A stretch of DNA of 20,451 bases from positions 1 through 20,451 of the forward strand of contig NVSY01000030.1 in NCBI GenBank assembly GCA_002401385.1, in the 5' to 3' direction. The notes under the pieces are model-generated. The model was given only the letters and a program-made list of their open reading frames with translations, was not told the DNA's origin and made no database searches. The position numbers and the translations under genes were made by a program. Every line of letters starts with the position of its first letter. Within the stretch, counting starts at the first letter, position 1. This document shows, piece by piece, positions 7,585 through 14,777 of this stretch. This DNA is from Flavobacteriaceae bacterium (lineage in GTDB: Bacteria; Bacteroidota; Bacteroidia; Flavobacteriales; Flavobacteriaceae).

Positions 7585-8148
7585 ATGACGGAAGACAAAG
7601 ACTTTAAAAACATTGACTTTTCAACATTAAAACAAGAAGGAAAAGAATTTGAGAATTGTAGTTTCACCAATTGTAATTTCCCTAAGGCACATTTATCTAA
7701 CTTTCTATTTTCAGAATGCAGTTTTGAACAATGCGATTTGAGTTTGACACAAGTAGCCAATACCTCCTTTCAGGATTGTAGCTTTAATCAATGCAAACTG
7801 ATAGGAATAGCATGGGAACAGTGCAATACATTTTTACTATCCCTTTCCTTTAATTACTGCCAATTAAATTTAGGTTCTTTTTTTCAGTTAAATCTTAAAA
7901 ACAGTTCCTTTACAGATTGTGAGCTACACGAAGTAGATTTTTCTCAATCTAACATGGCAGGGCTTTCTTTAGACAACTGCAATTTAAAATCGGCACTTTT
8001 TGAAGGGACAAATTTGCAAAAAACAAATTTCAAAACAGCTTCCAATTACCGCATCGACCCAGAAAGCAACCAACTTAAAGGCGCTAAATTTTCCAGCAAT
8101 GGATTGGCAGGACTTTTAGAAAAACACCAACTCGTGATTGAAGACTAG
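7585..8148 (+). CDS. Pentapeptide-repeat protein in the copper operon
   Basis: The 187 residues are built from tandem A(N/D)LXX-like pentapeptides from about residue 20 to 150, for example FENCSFTNCNF and ALFEGTNLQKTNF, predicting a right-handed quadrilateral beta-helix. The C-terminal stretch beginning NYRIDPESNQLKGAKF resembles the capping/dimerisation end of Qnr/MfpA-like proteins. About ten cysteines recur at the same inward (i-2) position of the repeat. The gene starts 11 bases after the copper chaperone and ends at a strong terminator, making it the last gene of the copA transcript. Qnr-like proteins protect gyrase, but nothing here shows that activity; the copper context suggests another role. 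The protein is shorter than Qnr (about 218). Confidence 0.85.
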   Translation: MTEDKDFKNIDFSTLKQEGKEFENCSFTNCNFPKAHLSNFLFSECSFEQCDLSLTQVANTSFQDCSFNQCKLIGIAWEQCNTFLLSLSFNYCQLNLGSFFQLNLKNSSFTDCELHEVDFSQSNMAGLSLDNCNLKSALFEGTNLQKTNFKTASNYRIDPESNQLKGAKFSSNGLAGLLEKHQLVIED

Positions 8149-8189
8149 CATCCTTAATTTATTCGAATGACAGTCCTTGTAAAAGGAAC

Positions 8190-8229
8190 AAAAAAAATGC
8201 CTATTGATTTTAAATCAATAGGCATTTTT
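8190..8229. terminator. Bidirectional terminator between the copper operon and fabV
   Basis: ATGCCTATTGATTT (8197-8210) and AAATCAATAGGCAT (8212-8225) are perfect inverted repeats giving a stem of about 12 bp after a small loop opens. An A-tract (8190-8197) flanks the left arm and a T-tract (8225-8229) the right arm, so a transcript from either side meets a hairpin followed by U residues. It lies between two convergent genes. Confidence 0.9.
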
Positions 8230-8246
8230 ATAGCTTAAAATTTTCT

Positions 8247-9434
8247 TTATATGCTTGGAACGTTGACCATTTCGTTCGATTCTTCTTCGTAATTTACGCC
8301 TGCTACTTTGAATCCAAATAGGTTAAAGAAATCTAGGCTATACCCTTCTATATCACTAATTTCTGGAAGTGTTTCCGTAGAAACCGTTTTCCATAAAGTA
8401 GCTACCTCTTCCTGAATATCAGCTCTTAGTTCCAATTCATCCACGCGAATACGTCCTTTCTCGTCTGTCTCAATAGGCTTTCCTGTATAAATTTTATCTT
8501 GGAATAAACGTTGAATTTGCTCAATAGTTCCTTCGTGAACATTGTGATTTTTCATCACTCTGTACAATAAAGAAATATACAAAGGGATCACAGGAATAGC
8601 AGAACTAGCTTGCGTCACCAATGCTTTATTTACAGAAACAAAAGCTGTTCCATTTAATTCTTTTAGCATTTCGGTAATTTCGAAAGCAGTTGCTTCTAAA
8701 TGATCTTTTGCACGACCAATAGTCCCATCTCTATACACGGCTTGTGTTACTTCAGGGCCGATATAAGAATACGCAATTGACTTCGCATTAGGCGCTAATA
8801 AATCAGCCTCTTTTAAAGCGGTCATCCACATTTTCCAATCTTCACCTCCCATTACAGCTACGGTATTTTCAATATCACCATCCACACAAGGGTTGATAGA
8901 AATATCTGTTACTTTTCCCGTATGAAAATCTACTGTTTTATTCGTGTATACTCCGTTAATTGGTTTTAATACTGATTTGTGACGAATTCCCGTTTCAGGA
9001 TGTGTTCTCACAGGAGATGCCAAACTGTAGATTACTAAATCTACCTGGCCTAAATCTTTTTTTAACAAAGCCAAGGTCTCCGCTTTAATTTCATTAGAAA
9101 AAGCATCACCGTTAATACTTTTAGCATACAAACCAGCTTTGGCAGCTTCCACTTCAAAAGCAGCACTATTATACCAACCTGGAGAAGCCGTTTTTCCTTC
9201 TTTCGGTGGTTTTTCAAAAAACACTCCGATAGTAGCAGCCTCTGAACCAAAGGCACTTGTAATTCTAGACGACAAGCCAAAACCTGTAGAAGCACCGATA
9301 ACGAGTACTTTTTTTGGTCCTTGGATCACTCCTTTAGACTTTACATATTCTATTTGATTTTGGACATTCTTCTCACAACCCTTAGGATGGGCCGTTAAAC
9401 AGATAAATCCTCTTGTTCTTGGTTCTATAATCAT
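8247..9434 (-). CDS. fabV: FabV-type trans-2-enoyl-ACP/CoA reductase (NADH)
   Basis: FabV catalyses the last, NADH-dependent reduction of each fatty-acid elongation cycle in the cytoplasm. The 395 residues match the family length (about 395-400). The N-terminus MIIEPRTRGFICLTAHP is a FabV signature. The dinucleotide fold has GASTGFG (47-53) with Glu74 at the end of strand 2 (GVFFE), in keeping with NADH use. The active site is Tyr234 and Lys243 in the Y-x8-K spacing peculiar to FabV. FabV enzymes are typically less sensitive to triclosan than FabI. It lies 74 bases downstream of the FabH-like gene and has its own candidate -7 box. Confidence 0.95.
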   Translation of the reverse strand: MIIEPRTRGFICLTAHPKGCEKNVQNQIEYVKSKGVIQGPKKVLVIGASTGFGLSSRITSAFGSEAATIGVFFEKPPKEGKTASPGWYNSAAFEVEAAKAGLYAKSINGDAFSNEIKAETLALLKKDLGQVDLVIYSLASPVRTHPETGIRHKSVLKPINGVYTNKTVDFHTGKVTDISINPCVDGDIENTVAVMGGEDWKMWMTALKEADLLAPNAKSIAYSYIGPEVTQAVYRDGTIGRAKDHLEATAFEITEMLKELNGTAFVSVNKALVTQASSAIPVIPLYISLLYRVMKNHNVHEGTIEQIQRLFQDKIYTGKPIETDEKGRIRVDELELRADIQEEVATLWKTVSTETLPEISDIEGYSLDFFNLFGFKVAGVNYEEESNEMVNVPSI

Positions 9435-9481
9435 TTTATTGATTTCTTATTTAATACTTACTGTTTACTCTAATAAAGAAG

Positions 9482-9489
9482 CAAAAGTA
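9482..9489 (-). promoter_or_regulatory. Candidate -7 box for fabV
   Basis: On the minus strand TACTTTTG (plus-strand 9489-9482) matches TAnnTTTG and lies 47 bases upstream of the fabV start. No TTG is present at the expected -33 distance. It suggests that fabV can be expressed separately from the operon before it. Confidence 0.4.
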
Positions 9490-9508
9490 CTCTTTATTTC
9501 ACACTTGG

Positions 9509-10579
9509 TTATACCTTATATACTACGGCATTAATATTCATTCCTGCTCCTACTGAGGCAAGGATAATGATATCACCTTTATTTATTTCTTGGTTTTCTA
9601 GAGCTCCTTTGCGTACTAGGTCCAATAAGGTTGGAACAGTCGCTACTGAGGAATTCCCTAACTTATGAATGCTCATAGGCATAATTCCTGTTGGCACTGA
9701 TTTTTTATACAAGCGATAGAAACGTTTGATAATAGCTTCATCCATTTTCTCATTCGCTTGATGTATAAATACTTTTTTTACATCCTCAATACCTACATTA
9801 CTTTTTTCCAATGCTTTTTGCATGGCTTGAGGAACATTGTTTAATGCGTACTCGTATATTTTACGTCCGTGCATTTTTATATAGCGTTTTCCGGAAGTAT
9901 CATTTTTATCAAAGGATTCTCCATAAAACAAATAATGCGCTTCACTGTACGTATCGGTTTGAGACGCATGTCCTAAAATCCCGTTAGAAGAATCATCTTC
10001 ATAAGCTTCAATAATACAGGCTCCTGCGCCATCCGAATAAATCATAGAATCTCGGTCGTAATCGTCCACGACTCTCGAAAGAGTCTCTGTACCAATCACT
10101 AAACATTTCTTAGCAATCCCAGCTTTAATAAAAGCTTCTGCTTGAATGACACCTTGCACCCAACCTGGACATCCAAATAAAATATCGTAGGCAACACAAG
10201 ATGGATTTTTAATTTGTAATTTATGTTTTACGCGTGATGCCAAACTAGGCACCATATCGCTTTGGTTTGTTTCTTGGATAATATCACCAAAATTCTGGGC
10301 TAAAATAATATAGTCTAGCTCTTCTGGGTTTATCTTGGAATCTTCAATGGCTTTTTGGGCTGCAAAAAACGCCAAATCCGAGGAGTTTAGGTTCTTAGGA
10401 GCATACCTTCTCTCTTCAATCCCGGTAATGGCCTTGAATTTCTCAATCACTTCTTCATTTTCATAGCCAAAAGAAGATCCGTCGGCATTTAAAAAAGTAC
10501 TGGTTAAAAAGTCTGCATTGGTTTTAGTTTCAGTGGGGATGTAAGACCCCGTACCTGTAATGATAGATTTTAAAGGCAT
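9509..10579 (-). CDS. 3-oxoacyl-ACP synthase III (FabH/KAS III) family protein, divergent subgroup
   Basis: The 356 residues form a thiolase-fold condensing enzyme with the KAS III Cys-His-Asn triad: Cys137 (FGCPGWVQG), His273 (FIHQANEKMDEA) and Asn309 (KLGNSSVATVP). True FabH condenses acetyl- or branched acyl-CoA with malonyl-ACP. Here the region after TKTNADF is longer (residues 24-60, STFLNADGSSFGYENEEV), the Trp of the canonical TSDEWI CoA-binding segment is missing, and the C-terminal glycine-rich turn reads VGAGMNINAVV. The starter substrate may therefore differ, as in ketosynthase III relatives used for special lipids. The start follows the truncated-haemoglobin stop by 9 bases, so it is in the porV operon. 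Housekeeping fabH is probably elsewhere. Confidence 0.85.
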   Translation of the reverse strand: MPLKSIITGTGSYIPTETKTNADFLTSTFLNADGSSFGYENEEVIEKFKAITGIEERRYAPKNLNSSDLAFFAAQKAIEDSKINPEELDYIILAQNFGDIIQETNQSDMVPSLASRVKHKLQIKNPSCVAYDILFGCPGWVQGVIQAEAFIKAGIAKKCLVIGTETLSRVVDDYDRDSMIYSDGAGACIIEAYEDDSSNGILGHASQTDTYSEAHYLFYGESFDKNDTSGKRYIKMHGRKIYEYALNNVPQAMQKALEKSNVGIEDVKKVFIHQANEKMDEAIIKRFYRLYKKSVPTGIMPMSIHKLGNSSVATVPTLLDLVRKGALENQEINKGDIIILASVGAGMNINAVVYKV

Positions 10580-10588
10580 GATTTAGTT

Positions 10589-10963
10589 TTAAGGGTTCAT
10601 TTTTAATTGCATCACTGTTGCAATAGACTGTGCTCTAGTTTTAGCAGCGTGTGCATTCTCTCCTTCGAAGTTCGCATCAATGCTCTCAAAGAAATAGTCG
10701 AGCCACACTTTAAAATGTTCCGTTTTAAATGGTTTTGTTTTGTTTATAAGTAAATGCGGTTTCATAGCATTCCTAGCATAAGTCCCAGAATAAAAAATTA
10801 TATTATCCCAGAAATCTACTAATATTTGTAGGTGATGTTCTAACGCTTCTTTACCTGTAAAATCCACGAAAAAATGCTTTACATCTTCATCTACCATTAA
10901 TTTCTTATAGAATTCACTCACTATAAGATAGATATCTTCTCTGTTTTGAATATCAGGTTTCAT
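10589..10963 (-). CDS. Group III truncated haemoglobin
   Basis: A small cytoplasmic haem protein of 124 residues from the start chosen here. Residues MKPDIQNREDIYLIVSEFY begin helix A/B with the B10-type Tyr19. TEHFKVWLDYFF carries the likely proximal haem ligand His83 with the following Trp87. The FWDNIIFYSGTYARNAMKPH segment (51-70) is typical of group III. I chose the ATG at 10963 because AAAGGAAC lies just upstream and because it matches family length. An ATG at 11014 in the same frame would add 17 residues and overlap cdd by 20 bases. Roles proposed for the group are oxygen, NO or peroxide chemistry; none can be assigned from the sequence. Confidence 0.87.
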   Translation of the reverse strand: MKPDIQNREDIYLIVSEFYKKLMVDEDVKHFFVDFTGKEALEHHLQILVDFWDNIIFYSGTYARNAMKPHLLINKTKPFKTEHFKVWLDYFFESIDANFEGENAHAAKTRAQSIATVMQLKMNP

Positions 10964-10994
10964 ACGTTCAGTTCCTTTTATGTAGTCTCCTATT

Positions 10995-11477
10995 TTACAA
11001 ATAGGATTTATCAAAGCCGAAAGGTAGTAAATCTGCCACAGAATTCGTTCTAATTATATCACCTATTTCTCCCATAAAGTAAATCTCAATTTCTTTTTCC
11101 TGCTTTACTTCATATTCAGACAATACTTGCCTACAAGCACCACAAGGCCCTACTGGTTTACTGACCGTATTTAGTTCAGAACTAGCCACGATAGCGATCG
11201 TAAGAATTTCCATAGAAGGATCTTTCGCTGAAGCATGAAAAATAGCCACGCGCTCTGCACATAACCCTGAAGGGTATGCTGCATTTTCCTGATTGTTACC
11301 CACGGCAATAGAGCCATCAGCCAACAATAAAGCGGCACCCACTTTAAAATTAGAGTAAGGCGCATACGCACTTTCTTTTATTTTTACTGCGGCCTTCATA
11401 AGTTCCTGTATGTCCACGGGAAGTTCCCCTATATGTTCATACACCGCATAAGCAGTAGAGATTGTATGTAATTTCAT
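10995..11477 (-). CDS. cdd: Cytidine deaminase
   Basis: This homotetramer-type enzyme deaminates cytidine/deoxycytidine to uridine forms in pyrimidine salvage. The 160 residues contain the zinc and catalytic motif Cys73-Ala-Glu75 (GLCAERVAIF) and Pro-Cys112-Gly-Ala-Cys115 (PCGACRQVLSE), with the substrate-binding segment AYAPYSNFKVGAALL at 38-52. The N-terminal 25 residues are somewhat longer than in the minimal family of about 130. It begins 11 bases after the porV stop and is followed by the haemoglobin gene, so it is the second gene of that operon. The pairing of porV with cdd is recalled from other flavobacteria. Confidence 0.94.
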   Translation of the reverse strand: MKLHTISTAYAVYEHIGELPVDIQELMKAAVKIKESAYAPYSNFKVGAALLLADGSIAVGNNQENAAYPSGLCAERVAIFHASAKDPSMEILTIAIVASSELNTVSKPVGPCGACRQVLSEYEVKQEKEIEIYFMGEIGDIIRTNSVADLLPFGFDKSYL

Positions 11478-11488
11478 AGTTAATTTTC

Positions 11489-12619
11489 TTAATTTCCTAT
11501 CTCAAAAGACAATGAAAATCGCAATGTATTTTCTAAAGGATTATTAATATCTGTGGCGTTAAACAAATAAGAAACATCTATTTTGGTGTTATTTACGCTA
11601 AATCCAGATCCTACTGTAAAGTATTTTCGGGAACCTTTTAATTCACTTTCATTAAAATAACCTGCTCTGAGGGCAAATATTTTATTGTATACGTATTCGG
11701 CTCCTACAGCCCAAGTCACTTCTTCTAGTTCTTCACTGCTTCCTCCAGGTGCATCACCGAATGACTGAAACATTCCTGAAACAAAACTTACATTGTCATC
11801 TTTCCCTTTTAAAATTTCACGCGAGGCTCCATTTCTAATCGGAGGTGTCGGTACTAACAACTTATTAAATTCAACTGTTAAAGCAATGGTATTACTACCA
11901 TCTATAATAAAATCAAACCCTCCTCCTAGTCTTAAGTTTGTCGGTATAAAATTAGTAGTTCCATCGTCCGAGTAAGAAACTTTAGGTCCTATGTTAGAGA
12001 TGCTATATCCTCCACGCCAACGACCGTTAAATCCTCCATAATTTTTTTCTGCTGATTGGTAATATCCAGAAATATCAACGGCAAATGTATTGACAGGATT
12101 AATAGATGAATCTGTCGACTCTATCCCTAGATCAGAACGCACATATCGTAAAGTAACAGCCATACTATAGGTTTCGCTCAACAATAGTGAATACGAACCA
12201 TCCACAGAGAACTCATTCAATTTATCCGTTCCTTCAGGAACTCCTTCTCTATCTGTTAAGGCAATATCTCCTAAATTAAAATAACGCACACTTGCTCCCC
12301 AAGCACTTCGGTGATCCAAGCGGTTTGAAATGGTAAAACCTCCCAAAAAAACATCGTTTGTTAATTCTCTAAGCCAAGGTGTATAAAACACTCCCATACT
12401 CAGTTTATTTTCCATAAAAGCATGTTTGGCTGCATTCCAATATTGTGAATTTGCATCCGCAGTTGTTGCCACACCTATATCTCCCATACCTCCGGCTCTC
12501 GCGTCAGGTGCAATTAGCAAAAACGGAGCAGCTGTAGTAATAGCTCTTTGCGTATTCTGTGCACTAATTACAGTTAAAAAGGAAATAAAAACGAGGATAC
12601 TAAAACCAAATTTATTCAT
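11489..12619 (-). CDS. porV: Type IX secretion system outer-membrane protein PorV (LptO)
   Basis: PorV is an outer-membrane beta-barrel that shuttles substrates from the SprA translocon to the PorU sortase. From the ATG at 12619 there are 376 residues with a signal peptide (MNKFGFSILVFISFLTVISA, cleavage near residue 20) and the family opening TAAPFLLIAPDARAGGMGD, then ANSQYWNAAK. Alternating amphipathic strands fill the rest, and the end reads NTLRFSLSFEIGN with a terminal strand. The frame stays open upstream to 12781, but the 54 extra residues would bury the signal peptide, so the internal start is preferred. A near-consensus -7 box, CATATTTG, lies at plus-strand 12654-12647. porU, its usual upstream neighbour, is missing. 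Confidence 0.92.
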   Translation of the reverse strand: MNKFGFSILVFISFLTVISAQNTQRAITTAAPFLLIAPDARAGGMGDIGVATTADANSQYWNAAKHAFMENKLSMGVFYTPWLRELTNDVFLGGFTISNRLDHRSAWGASVRYFNLGDIALTDREGVPEGTDKLNEFSVDGSYSLLLSETYSMAVTLRYVRSDLGIESTDSSINPVNTFAVDISGYYQSAEKNYGGFNGRWRGGYSISNIGPKVSYSDDGTTNFIPTNLRLGGGFDFIIDGSNTIALTVEFNKLLVPTPPIRNGASREILKGKDDNVSFVSGMFQSFGDAPGGSSEELEEVTWAVGAEYVYNKIFALRAGYFNESELKGSRKYFTVGSGFSVNNTKIDVSYLFNATDINNPLENTLRFSLSFEIGN

Positions 12620-13004
12620 TGTTATAAAGGGTAAATTTTTCGAGAGCAAATATGCGCTTTTTTTAGTTAACCTATGCCCTCTGGCATCAATTATAAAAGC
12701 AGTCACACTCATTAATAACTTATTTATAAAAATAAGAACGACAAATCCCTGTAGATATTGCATAATTAAAGGGAGTAACATGAATTAAATAGCCGTTTCA
12801 AACAATTACAATTCTGATAAGGTAAAACGCTCTAAAGGTTGACCTGAACTTCAGATAAACTTAAAATAATTATTTTCTTCCCTCCTAAATACTAAACAAG
12901 AATCCCCTGCGTTATAATCACGAAACACGTGGAATATAATTTATAATTTTATGTGAAATCAAAAATAATTTAGTGTAAATTGCGTCAAAAATAAACACCC
13001 AAAT
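12620..13004. other. Divergent porV-gldJ intergenic region, no gene seen
   Basis: This gap of about 385 bp carries the outward promoters of porV (minus) and gldJ (plus). I see a -7-like CATATTTG for porV (plus-strand 12654-12647) and an imperfect TAATTTAG at 12966-12973 for gldJ, neither with a good -33 element. An imperfect inverted repeat (12912-12922 with 12928-12939) lies between them. I find no coding remnant resembling PorU in any frame and no repeat or insertion-sequence scar. I expect porU here from other flavobacterial genomes. Confidence 0.55.
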
Positions 13005-14714
13005 ATGCAAAATATTGAATCAAATCGCATTGGTCGGTTACTCAGGTATTTAACAATAATTGTTGTTGCTGTTCTAATGGTTAGTTGTTCTAAAAACAGA
13101 CCTTCTAACAATAGTTCCTTAACTGGATGGACAGACAAAGACAAGAAGGCTGCTGGTTTTTCTACTAGTAAAAGCTTTAACCGCCAGGAAACCCCAGCTG
13201 GAATGGTACTTGTTGAAGGAGGAACTTTTACTATGGGACATGTGCAAGATGATGTTTTATTCGATTGGAATACCACTCCAGTAAAACAACAAATTCGTTC
13301 GTTTTACTTAGACGAAGCAGAAATCACCAACTCAGAATATTTGTTTTATTTAGAATGGCTAGAAAGAGTATTTCCTCCTTCAGACCAAAACTTTGAACAT
13401 ATTTACCAATCTGCAGTCCCTGATACTTTAGTTTGGAGACATGTATTAGGTACCAACGAAAATTTAACCGAAAACTACCTAAGACATCCAGCGTATGCTC
13501 AATATCCGGTAGTAGGAGTTACATGGATTCAAGCAACAAGATATTGTAACTGGAGATCTGATAGGGTAAATGAAAAAATATTAGTAGATAAAGGAATTCT
13601 TAAATCATTATTCCAAGAAGATTCTATTACTGTAAGAGGTAAAAATCACTTTAATGTAGATACTTATATCACCAACCCTACCTTATTATTTGACGGTGAT
13701 TCTTCCATCTATAACAGAGGGCTCCCAACAAACATAAAACGATCTAAAGGAAGTGCTAAACCTTCAAAAGGTCAGTTTACTGGACGTCATGTTAAAATAT
13801 CTGACGGTATCCTTGCCACCAAATTTAGACTTCCTACAGAAGCAGAATGGGAATATGCTGCTAAGTCAGTGATTGAAGAAAGAGAATACAATAATATTAG
13901 AGGGCGTAAAAAATACGCATGGACTGGAAAATACACTCGTAATAGATCTAAAACCTTAAAAGGAGACCAACTGGCCAACTTTAAACAAGGAAAAGGAGAT
14001 TATAGTGGTATCGCAGGTTGGAGTAACGATATGGCCGATATTACCATCGCCATTAAATCCTACGAACCAAATGCTTTCGGACTGTATGACATGTCTGGAA
14101 ATGTTGCAGAATGGGTAGCAGATGTATACCGTCCTATTATCGATAATGAAGCCAATGACTTTAATTACTTTAGAGGAAATATCTTTACGAAAAAGCTGAT
14201 TGACCAAGAAGGAAAAGTAGTCATGGTGACCAATAACACCGTAGAATATGACACCTTGGACAACGGTAAAATTATACCAAAAGGCTTGCCTGGTTCTATT
14301 CAATACATCCCTGTTACCAAAAGAGATGCTTATATGAGAAGAAATTACGAAAAGGCATATAATATAGATTCTCGAGACGGTGATATCGCTTCTACAAAAG
14401 AGTTTAACACCTCTGAAGAAGAATTATCAAAAAAGCCAAGAATGTATAACCATCCCGTTAAACCTAGAGAAATTGGAGAAAGTGGTTTGTTAATTCATCA
14501 ATATGACAAAGAAACACGTAACACTCTTATTAGTGATGACACTCGTGTCTACAAAGGGGGTTCTTGGAATGACCGTGAGTACTGGTTAGACCCATCTCAA
14601 CGTAGATACTTACCTGCATTTATGGCCACGAACTACATCGGATTTAGATGTGCAACGGATCGATTAGGCCCAATGAGTCAAGATAAAAGATCTGCGGTGT
14701 CTAGAAGAAGATAA
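13005..14714 (+). CDS. gldJ: Gliding motility lipoprotein GldJ
   Basis: GldJ is an outer-membrane-associated lipoprotein needed for gliding and for stability of the type IX secretion machinery in flavobacteria. The 569 residues start with a lipoprotein signal: hydrophobic segment 11-26 and lipobox MVS-Cys28. A formylglycine-generating-enzyme/sulfatase-modifying-factor-like domain spans about 63-555, with MVLVEGGTFTMGH near its start, EITNSEYLFYLEWLE, FRLPTEAEWEYAAK, FGLYDMSGNVAEWV and the closing YKGGSWND...FRCA. This domain is structural in GldJ. A long insertion between the core blocks and a basic C-terminal tail (SRRR) are visible. It faces porV and precedes murF, an order seen in Flavobacterium as I recall. 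Confidence 0.93.
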   Translation: MQNIESNRIGRLLRYLTIIVVAVLMVSCSKNRPSNNSSLTGWTDKDKKAAGFSTSKSFNRQETPAGMVLVEGGTFTMGHVQDDVLFDWNTTPVKQQIRSFYLDEAEITNSEYLFYLEWLERVFPPSDQNFEHIYQSAVPDTLVWRHVLGTNENLTENYLRHPAYAQYPVVGVTWIQATRYCNWRSDRVNEKILVDKGILKSLFQEDSITVRGKNHFNVDTYITNPTLLFDGDSSIYNRGLPTNIKRSKGSAKPSKGQFTGRHVKISDGILATKFRLPTEAEWEYAAKSVIEEREYNNIRGRKKYAWTGKYTRNRSKTLKGDQLANFKQGKGDYSGIAGWSNDMADITIAIKSYEPNAFGLYDMSGNVAEWVADVYRPIIDNEANDFNYFRGNIFTKKLIDQEGKVVMVTNNTVEYDTLDNGKIIPKGLPGSIQYIPVTKRDAYMRRNYEKAYNIDSRDGDIASTKEFNTSEEELSKKPRMYNHPVKPREIGESGLLIHQYDKETRNTLISDDTRVYKGGSWNDREYWLDPSQRRYLPAFMATNYIGFRCATDRLGPMSQDKRSAVSRRR

Positions 14715-14736
14715 AATACTTTATTTATAAATTAAA

Positions 14737-14766
14737 AACCTCGTTGATTTTTCAACGAGGTTTTTT
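14737..14766 (+). terminator. Rho-independent terminator after gldJ, immediately before murF
   Basis: AACCTCGTTGA (14737-14747) pairs with TCAACGAGGTT (14752-14762) around a TTTT loop: 11 bp with T-tract 14761-14766. It begins 22 bases after the gldJ stop and ends 11 bases before the murF ATG. Upstream A residues (14734-14738) could extend the stem. Confidence 0.88.
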
Positions 14767-14777
14767 ATATTAGTAGC

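Noticed and set aside
7585..8148. Calling the pentapeptide protein a quinolone-resistance (Qnr) determinant
   Set aside because: Only the repeat and the C-terminal cap resemble Qnr; loops and length differ and the operon context is copper, so no resistance claim is supported.
10964..11014. 17-residue extension of the truncated haemoglobin overlapping cdd
   Set aside because: The internal ATG at 10963 has an SD-like AAAGGAAC and matches the usual N-terminus of group III proteins.
12674..12687. ATGCC-CTCT-GGCAT small hairpin upstream of porV
   Set aside because: Only 5 bp without a T-tract or link to a start codon; expected by chance.
12620..12781. 54-residue N-terminal extension of porV
   Set aside because: It would place a hydrophobic, unrelated stretch ahead of a clear signal peptide; the -7-like box at 12647-12654 also lies inside it.
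12426..12788. 120-residue plus-strand open frame
   Set aside because: It lies antisense to the porV signal-peptide region and has no recognisable family features; treated as a shadow frame.
12912..12939. Imperfect inverted repeat TTATAATCACG / CGTGGAATATAA between porV and gldJ
   Set aside because: Noted as a possible operator, but it has mismatches, lies in A/T-rich DNA and is not near a convincing promoter; too weak to claim.
12959..13276. 105-residue minus-strand open frame over the gldJ start
   Set aside because: It is antisense to the gldJ signal peptide and lipobox; composition follows from the real gene.
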